Assembly: GCA_903885375.1 (NCBI GenBank)
Contig: CAISIK010000122.1
Location: 1-64,000, forward strand
Length of the DNA: 64,000 bases
Origin: an uncultured Pseudomonadota bacterium
GTDB lineage: Bacteria; Myxococcota_A; UBA796; SXON01
Direction of reading: 5' to 3'
Shown: positions 59,187-64,000 of the stretch, piece after piece
Layout: every line of letters starts with the position of its first letter
How positions within the stretch are numbered: position 1 is the stretch's first letter
The notes under the pieces: model-generated
Database searches by the model: none
What the model was told of the DNA's origin: nothing
Seen by the model: the letters and a program-made list of their open reading frames with translations, nothing else
Translations under genes and position numbers: made by a program

Positions 59187-59882
59187 TCAGGCGGGCAACG
59201 CTTCGTCGAGGAATCGCTGCGTGCGCTGCCAGGCGAGCTCGGAGGCCGCGGCGTCCCACCCGGGGCGGGTGGCGTTCATGAAGCCGTGCCCCACGCCGGG
59301 GTAGCGGAACACCCGCCCCGGAAGGGCCTGCCCGGCCAGCCGGCGCTCCAGCTCGTCCACGTGGTGCGGCGGGGCGATCGGGTCGAGCTCGCCGAAGTGG
59401 CAGAGGAGCGGACAGGCGCGGCCCGGCAGGAGGTCGAGCGGCTGAGCGGGCTTCTCGGCGCTGAGCGTGGGGTACACGATGCGCCCGTAGAACTCCACCG
59501 CGGCCGCGAGCCCCGGCAACGCCGCGCTCGCCAGCCTCGCGTAGAGCCCGCCCACACAGAAGCCCATCGCCACCCGCGGCCGGTCGCGCGGTAGGAGCGC
59601 GAGCGCCGCCGCCACATCGCGGAGCGTCGTGCCATCATCGAGGCGGCCCACGGCCGCGCTCACCTCCGCGCTGCTGCCGAGCGCGGGTACGCCACCATGG
59701 CGCCACCACAAGTCGGGCACGGCCACGGTGAAGTCATCCTCCACAAGGCGGCGCGCCCAGCCGAGGAGGGCCTCGTCGACCCCCCACACTTCGCTGATGA
59801 GCACAACTCCGCCGCGCTCTCCGCCTTCGCCCAGCCGGTGGACCGGCATCCCGCTCGGTGCGGACTCGACCCATGCACGCAT
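59187..59882 (-). CDS. Dienelactone hydrolase-family protein
   Basis: A 231-residue alpha/beta hydrolase. The catalytic triad is typical of dienelactone hydrolases: Cys in MGFCVGG, Asp in FGELDPIAP and His in GVGHGFMN. Length and motif spacing agree with the family. The physiological substrate is uncertain; nearby genes give no aromatic-degradation context. ATG 59882 is preceded 7 nt upstream by GATAGA with no Shine-Dalgarno site. Confidence 0.88.
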   Translation of the reverse strand: MRAWVESAPSGMPVHRLGEGGERGGVVLISEVWGVDEALLGWARRLVEDDFTVAVPDLWWRHGGVPALGSSAEVSAAVGRLDDGTTLRDVAAALALLPRDRPRVAMGFCVGGLYARLASAALPGLAAAVEFYGRIVYPTLSAEKPAQPLDLLPGRACPLLCHFGELDPIAPPHHVDELERRLAGQALPGRVFRYPGVGHGFMNATRPGWDAAASELAWQRTQRFLDEALPA

Positions 59883-59889
59883 GCGCCGT

Positions 59890-59895
59890 TCTATC
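59890..59895 (-). promoter_or_regulatory. Candidate -10 element close to hydrolase start
   Basis: GATAGA on the minus strand ends 7 nt before the ATG at 59882 (gap ACGGCGC). It is another case of the NTAGN element next to a start codon without a ribosome site. Confidence 0.35.
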
Positions 59896-59918
59896 CGACC
59901 CGAGCGGGCTCCGAGCGA

Positions 59919-62039
59919 CTACGCGCGACGACGACGGGCGCCGAGAGCGGCGAGTCCGAGCAGGGCGCCGGCGAGCGCCGGGGCGGTCCCGCTGCTCTCG
60001 CAGCCGCGGCCCGCGTACACCATGTCGGCTTCCTCCTCGACTGTGCCGGTGTCTACCACCGGCACGTCATCGCTGGGATCGAGCGGGTCGGAGTCGCGCG
60101 CGACCTCCTCGCCGTCGTTCACGCTGCCGCCGTCGGTGTCGGCCAGACGCGGATCGGTCTCGCCGGGGCTGACCTCGCCGTTGTGGTCGGCATCCTCGAT
60201 GCCATCGCGGAGGCCGTCACCATCGCTGTCATCGTTCGCCGGGTCGGTGCCGGTGAAGTACTCGATGCCATCGTCGATGCCGTCGTCGTCGGAGTCGGCG
60301 TCGAGCGGATCGGTGCCGAGGCCGGCTTCGGTGGCGGCGGAGAGGCCGTCCCGATCGTCGTCGGAGCAGTTCAGGTCGTCGGCCGGGTCGTTGGGGTCGC
60401 ACTCGTCGGCGTCCACCATGCCGTTCACGTTCGCATCCTCGGTGCCATCCGCCACCGAGCCGCCGTCACTGTCCGCCTGGAGCGGGTCGGTGGTGCTGGT
60501 CGGGTCGGCGTCGGCCACGAAGATCGCCACGTCGGTGTCCGCCGACTGCGCGGAGGTCAGGCCGAGCTCGGTTCCATCGAGAACCCAGTCGCTGTCGCTG
60601 TCGCGGTGGACGGGGTCGGTCTCGATGCCGGCCATCGCGCCGTTGCCATTTGCATCCTCGTTGCCGTCGGTGATCCCATCGTCGTCGGTGTCGGCGTCGT
60701 TGGGGTCGGTCGTCGTGGTCGGATCGGAGTCCGGCACGAAGTACCCGGGGATGGTGTGCGTGGTGGCGTAGTCACGACCGACCTCGAGGGCATCGCCAAG
60801 GTCGTCGGAGTCAGTGTCCTGCACGCGGGGGTCGCAGAAGTACACGTTGTACTCGGCGCCGTCGGAGAGGCCGTCATCATCGGTGTCGCGGTCCCAGGGG
60901 CTGGTGCCCCAGTCCACCTCGTCGCCGTCCTCCATGCCGTCGCCGTCAGTGTCGGCGTCGAAGGGGTTGGTGCCGAGCGTGAGCTCGTCGACGTCGCTCA
61001 GGCCATCGCCGTCGGAGTCGTCGCCCACTTCGTCGACCGAACCATCACAGTCGTTGTCCTGGCCATCGGTCAGTTCGACCGCGCCGGTGTTCACGGCCGC
61101 GTCGAGGTCGTTGCAGTCCAGACCGCCGTAGAGGTCGCTGTCCTCGCCGTCGCCATCCTGATCGTAGTCCGAAGACCCGTCGCAGTCGTTGTCGGTGCCT
61201 TCGTACCAGATCTCGGCCCGGCCGGGGTTGGCGAAGAAGTTGCCGTCGTCACAATCGGTGCCGCCGTAGGCGGAAGAGTCGTAGCTGTCGGAGTCGGCGT
61301 CGTAGTCCGAGAGGCCGTTGCAGTCCTGATCCACGCCGTCGTAGTAGGTCTCGACCGCGCCGGGGTTTACGGAGGCATCGCCATCGTCACAGTCGGTGCT
61401 GACATCGTAGCCATCGCCGTCGCTGTCGCTCGCCAGGAAGAGGCCGATCTGGTTGGAGTAGAGCTGCTCGAGGTCGGCCTCGGAGCCCACGTCGGGCGTG
61501 TCGGTGAGGAAGCCGTTGAACACCACGTTGCCGGACTGCGCGATGGCCGCGTTGCCATCCTCGAAGCTCGCCAGGGTGGTGTACGCCGAGCGCACGCTCC
61601 AGGAGTAGGTGGCCCACCCGGGGTTCGCGAGGCCGATGGTGGCCGCCACGCCCGAGTTGATCGACGCATCGATCGACGACACGGTCGTGGGGTTGCTGGC
61701 GGTGACCACGAACCCGTAGGCCGTGGCCACGGTGGCGTCACCCCCGATGCGCCAGTCCTGGACGATCGTGGGCTCGCCGAGCGCGACGCGCGCCACGTAG
61801 TTCGGCATGGTGTAGGTCGAGGACTGGATGGCCACGACCACGAGATCGTAGAAGCCCGTGGCGATCTCGGACTCGCAGGTGCCTTCCATGTCGGTGGTCG
61901 TGGTGACCGTGTGACCGGAAGCCGCGAGCGCGTTGGCCATGTGGTCGGTGCCCGTGACCGCGTCCACGCAGTACAGGACGTCGGCGGCGTGCGCGTGCTC
62001 GGTGAGGAGGCCAGCGAGAAGCAGAAGAGTTGAGGTCAT
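59919..62039 (-). CDS. Surface protein with MopE and TSP3 repeats, MYXO-CTERM-like tail
   Basis: A 706-residue secreted protein. MTSTLLLLAGLLTEHAHA is the signal peptide. Residues of about 20-190 form an alpha/beta domain of unknown family (VLYCVDAVTGTDHM, YDLVVVAIQS). Then come three MopE units (DCDD/DCND with D-DCDG ends) and a long series of TSP3 calcium repeats (DADTDGDGMEDGDEV and similar). The C-terminus, GCESSG followed by LAGALLGLAALGARRRRA, has the Cys-helix-Arg layout of MYXO-CTERM, implying outer-surface anchoring. AAGGGAG lies before the ATG. Confidence 0.85.
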   Translation of the reverse strand: MTSTLLLLAGLLTEHAHAADVLYCVDAVTGTDHMANALAASGHTVTTTTDMEGTCESEIATGFYDLVVVAIQSSTYTMPNYVARVALGEPTIVQDWRIGGDATVATAYGFVVTASNPTTVSSIDASINSGVAATIGLANPGWATYSWSVRSAYTTLASFEDGNAAIAQSGNVVFNGFLTDTPDVGSEADLEQLYSNQIGLFLASDSDGDGYDVSTDCDDGDASVNPGAVETYYDGVDQDCNGLSDYDADSDSYDSSAYGGTDCDDGNFFANPGRAEIWYEGTDNDCDGSSDYDQDGDGEDSDLYGGLDCNDLDAAVNTGAVELTDGQDNDCDGSVDEVGDDSDGDGLSDVDELTLGTNPFDADTDGDGMEDGDEVDWGTSPWDRDTDDDGLSDGAEYNVYFCDPRVQDTDSDDLGDALEVGRDYATTHTIPGYFVPDSDPTTTTDPNDADTDDDGITDGNEDANGNGAMAGIETDPVHRDSDSDWVLDGTELGLTSAQSADTDVAIFVADADPTSTTDPLQADSDGGSVADGTEDANVNGMVDADECDPNDPADDLNCSDDDRDGLSAATEAGLGTDPLDADSDDDGIDDGIEYFTGTDPANDDSDGDGLRDGIEDADHNGEVSPGETDPRLADTDGGSVNDGEEVARDSDPLDPSDDVPVVDTGTVEEEADMVYAGRGCESSGTAPALAGALLGLAALGARRRRA

Positions 62040-62060
62040 GATGTCTCCCTTGGGTTCCGG

Positions 62061-63980
62061 CTACTGGCCAACAGGCTTGTTCGTCTCGATCGGGCCATCG
62101 GGCTTGGCCTGGTCGATCAGGTTGAACTCGACACGACGGTTGTTCGCCTTGCCCTTCGACGAGCTGTTCTTGTCGATCGGCTTGCCTTCGCCGTAGCCCA
62201 CGGCCACGAGGCGATCGGCCTTCACGCCCTTCCCTTCCAAGTAGCGCTTCACCGAGTCGGCACGGCGCTGGCTCAGATCGAGGTTGGAGGCATCATCGCC
62301 ATCACTGTCGGTGTGACCCGACACCTCTACGCGGCCCACCTGCGGGTTGGCCATGATGACCGAGCCCACTTCATCGAGGAGCTTGAAGCTCTCCGGCTTG
62401 ATGATGTCCTTGTTGGTTTCGAAGAACACCTTGTCCAGGATGACGATCTGCTTGGCTTCGAGCTTGATCTTGGTGGTATCGAGCTGAACGCGGATGTCGG
62501 TGGCCTGACCGGCCACGAACTGGAACTCGCCCGAGTAGTTGGTCATCTCGGGGGCAGTCACGAACACGCGGTGCGTGCCGACGCCGACGGGGATGACACC
62601 CTTGCCGCCGGCGAGCTTGGTCGGGGTGCCGGAGGGCACGCAGCCGAGAGAGCTGTCGGTGTCCCACTTGACGGTGGCGCCATCGAGCGGCTTGCCCTTC
62701 TTGTCGACCACCTCGACCGAGGCCTTGGAGTCGAGCACGGGGAGCATCGCCACATCGAGCGTGGTGTCGCCTTCCTTGGCGGTGACCTTGGCCTCGCCGG
62801 CGTAGCAGAGGAGCTGGGCCTTCGCGGACCACTCCGAACCGGGCTCGGCGCGATCCACCTTGAGGCTGGAGGTGCCGGTGAGGACACCCGCGCCGCCGTT
62901 GAGGGTGATGGCGCCAGCGACGGGCTTGCCATCGATGCTGCTCGTGACGGTGAGGCCGCCGATGCCATCGGGGCAACCATCGGAGTCCTTGAAGCCGTTC
63001 ATGGTTTCGGGCTGGTCGACACAGGCATCCACATCGTCGTTGATGCCATCGTCGTCCTTGTCGAGGTCCGGCGGCGGGGGGGGCGGGCCCTTCTTGAAGA
63101 CGGGGCCGTAGCCCACACCGAGGAAGATGCGGTAGGCCGGGGTGCCCGCGCCCACGCTGAGGCCGCCGGCGCCGCCGGCGAGGAAGTTGAGGCCCGAGGT
63201 GAGCTGGTACTTGCCGTGAAGCAGGATTTCCGCGGGGGTGTCGGTGCCGGCCACGACTTCGCCGCTCATCGGGAGCGCCGCGCGGCCTTCGAGGTTGAGG
63301 CCGAGGTGATCGACCACCTCGTAGCCGACGATCGCGCCCACGTTCACGTGGTCGGCGCCGGTGAGATTGTCGAGCTGGATGTCGGGCGAGTAGGCGTAGC
63401 CCGCGCTGGCGGCCACGAGCAGCTTGTCGCCGTGGTAGCCGAGGCCCACATCGGCGCCGCCGGCAACCGCCGTCTGGCCGAGGTACACGCTCGAGGCGCC
63501 GAGCGGGATGGTGACGTAGGGGGAGAGGCCCACGCCGAATCCGCGCTGCTCCTCCTTGCTCCAGCCCACGGTACCGCCGATCTTCAGATCGCCGGCGGCG
63601 AAGCCGTTGGCGCCCTCATGGCCCGTGGAGGACAGGAAGAGGGGCAGGCCCACATCGATGCGGGCGAAGCGCACGGGAGCCCAACCGAGGTTGAGGTTCG
63701 CGGCGAGCACATCATCGAGGATGGGCTCGGCGTTGGCGAAGTCGAGCGTGCCATCGCTCGACGCAGGCACCTGGACCAGGGGCGACTTGGCGTACTCGAA
63801 GACCGCGGCGCCGAAGAAACCCTTGGTGACGAAGGGGCTGGCTACCACGAGCGGGGAGACCGGCTGGCCATCCGCCGCGTAGAGCTGGAAGTTGTGCGCG
63901 TCAAAACCGCCCTCGTGCGCCATGGCCACCCCGGGGGTGGCGGCGGCCGCGAGCAAGAGCATCAGGTGGGGGTGCTTCAC
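62061..63980 (-). CDS. OmpA-family outer-membrane protein
   Basis: A 639-residue protein with signal MKHPHLMLLLAAAATPGVAMA, starting at GTG with GAGGAG upstream. Residues of about 25-300 are a beta-barrel porin-like region (alternating Gly and aromatic residues, ending GVGYGPVF). A short proline run and one TSP3-type unit (DKDDDGINDDVD) follow, then two Ig/PEGA-like beta domains. Residues of about 500-620 form the peptidoglycan-binding OmpA domain: FFETNKDIIKPES, VSGHTDSDGDDASN, LSQRRADSVKRYL and NNRRVEF. It links the outer membrane to the wall. Confidence 0.92.
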   Translation of the reverse strand: MKHPHLMLLLAAAATPGVAMAHEGGFDAHNFQLYAADGQPVSPLVVASPFVTKGFFGAAVFEYAKSPLVQVPASSDGTLDFANAEPILDDVLAANLNLGWAPVRFARIDVGLPLFLSSTGHEGANGFAAGDLKIGGTVGWSKEEQRGFGVGLSPYVTIPLGASSVYLGQTAVAGGADVGLGYHGDKLLVAASAGYAYSPDIQLDNLTGADHVNVGAIVGYEVVDHLGLNLEGRAALPMSGEVVAGTDTPAEILLHGKYQLTSGLNFLAGGAGGLSVGAGTPAYRIFLGVGYGPVFKKGPPPPPPDLDKDDDGINDDVDACVDQPETMNGFKDSDGCPDGIGGLTVTSSIDGKPVAGAITLNGGAGVLTGTSSLKVDRAEPGSEWSAKAQLLCYAGEAKVTAKEGDTTLDVAMLPVLDSKASVEVVDKKGKPLDGATVKWDTDSSLGCVPSGTPTKLAGGKGVIPVGVGTHRVFVTAPEMTNYSGEFQFVAGQATDIRVQLDTTKIKLEAKQIVILDKVFFETNKDIIKPESFKLLDEVGSVIMANPQVGRVEVSGHTDSDGDDASNLDLSQRRADSVKRYLEGKGVKADRLVAVGYGEGKPIDKNSSSKGKANNRRVEFNLIDQAKPDGPIETNKPVGQ

Positions 63981-64000
63981 GGGGACTCCTCGTTGCAGGC

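Overview
The window is a gene-dense, roughly 70% GC bacterial chromosome segment, most likely from a member of the Myxococcota (the old Deltaproteobacteria). This rests on several lines of evidence: FHA, Ser/Thr-kinase, WD40 and kinase-AAA-TPR signalling proteins; many lipoproteins rich in Asp-Thr-Gly that carry MopE-type and thrombospondin-type-3 calcium repeats; two proteins ending in a Cys, hydrophobic helix and Arg cluster that resembles MYXO-CTERM; and TadE/TadG and exopolysaccharide genes. No insertion sequence, prophage or CRISPR array was seen. All functional calls are by eye from motifs and recalled families; no search was run.

Layout. 0.1-3.3 kb (minus): lipB, tRNA-Val(GAC), infC-rpmI-rplT, a lipoprotein, ihfA, a MerR-type regulator, tRNA-Pro(GGG) and its terminator. 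3.4-12.1 kb: envelope genes (membrane protein, beta-propeller/di-haem cytochrome lipoprotein, TPR/barrel protein, TadE and TadG-like proteins, a MopE-repeat lipoprotein) and a pseudouridine synthase. 12.1-17.3 kb (minus): a kinase-AAA-TPR regulator behind a Lys/Ala/Glu-rich protein. 17.4-23.6 kb: mtnA, a metallophosphoesterase, engB, a von Willebrand A lipoprotein, rlmE. 23.6-30.8 kb (plus): argG, a fatty acid desaturase, a lipoprotein, then a tight operon of a P-loop NTPase, argC, argD and an N-acylornithine transcarbamylase, indicating arginine synthesis through acyl-citrulline. 30.9-36.5 kb: a secreted protein, then an FHA/winged-helix regulator, a receptor-like kinase with WD40 repeats and a degenerate HD-GYP/GGDEF protein. 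36.6-45.3 kb: exopolysaccharide functions (methyltransferase and phosphodiesterase on minus; tyrosine autokinase, O-antigen ligase/TPR protein and a surface metallopeptidase on plus). 45.4-54.9 kb (plus): lepA, a DUF4845-like protein, pyrR, pyrB, a pseudo-dihydroorotase, greA, a degenerate RecG, an SRPBCC protein and a glycosyltransferase. 54.9-64.0 kb: murG with a coupled lipoprotein, a JAMM-DinG fusion, an acidic protein, a dienelactone hydrolase, a MopE/TSP3 surface protein and an OmpA-family protein.

The strongest leads are the P-loop NTPase inside the acyl-arginine operon together with an unusual substrate-loop residue in its transcarbamylase; two catalytically degraded enzyme homologues placed side by side (dihydroorotase and RecG); a JAMM-DinG fusion; two genes that seem to start at CTG, one lying in frame just after the stop codon of the preceding gene; and a recurrent NTAGN or TANNNT element 5-10 nt upstream of start codons that lack a Shine-Dalgarno sequence, suggesting widespread leaderless transcription.
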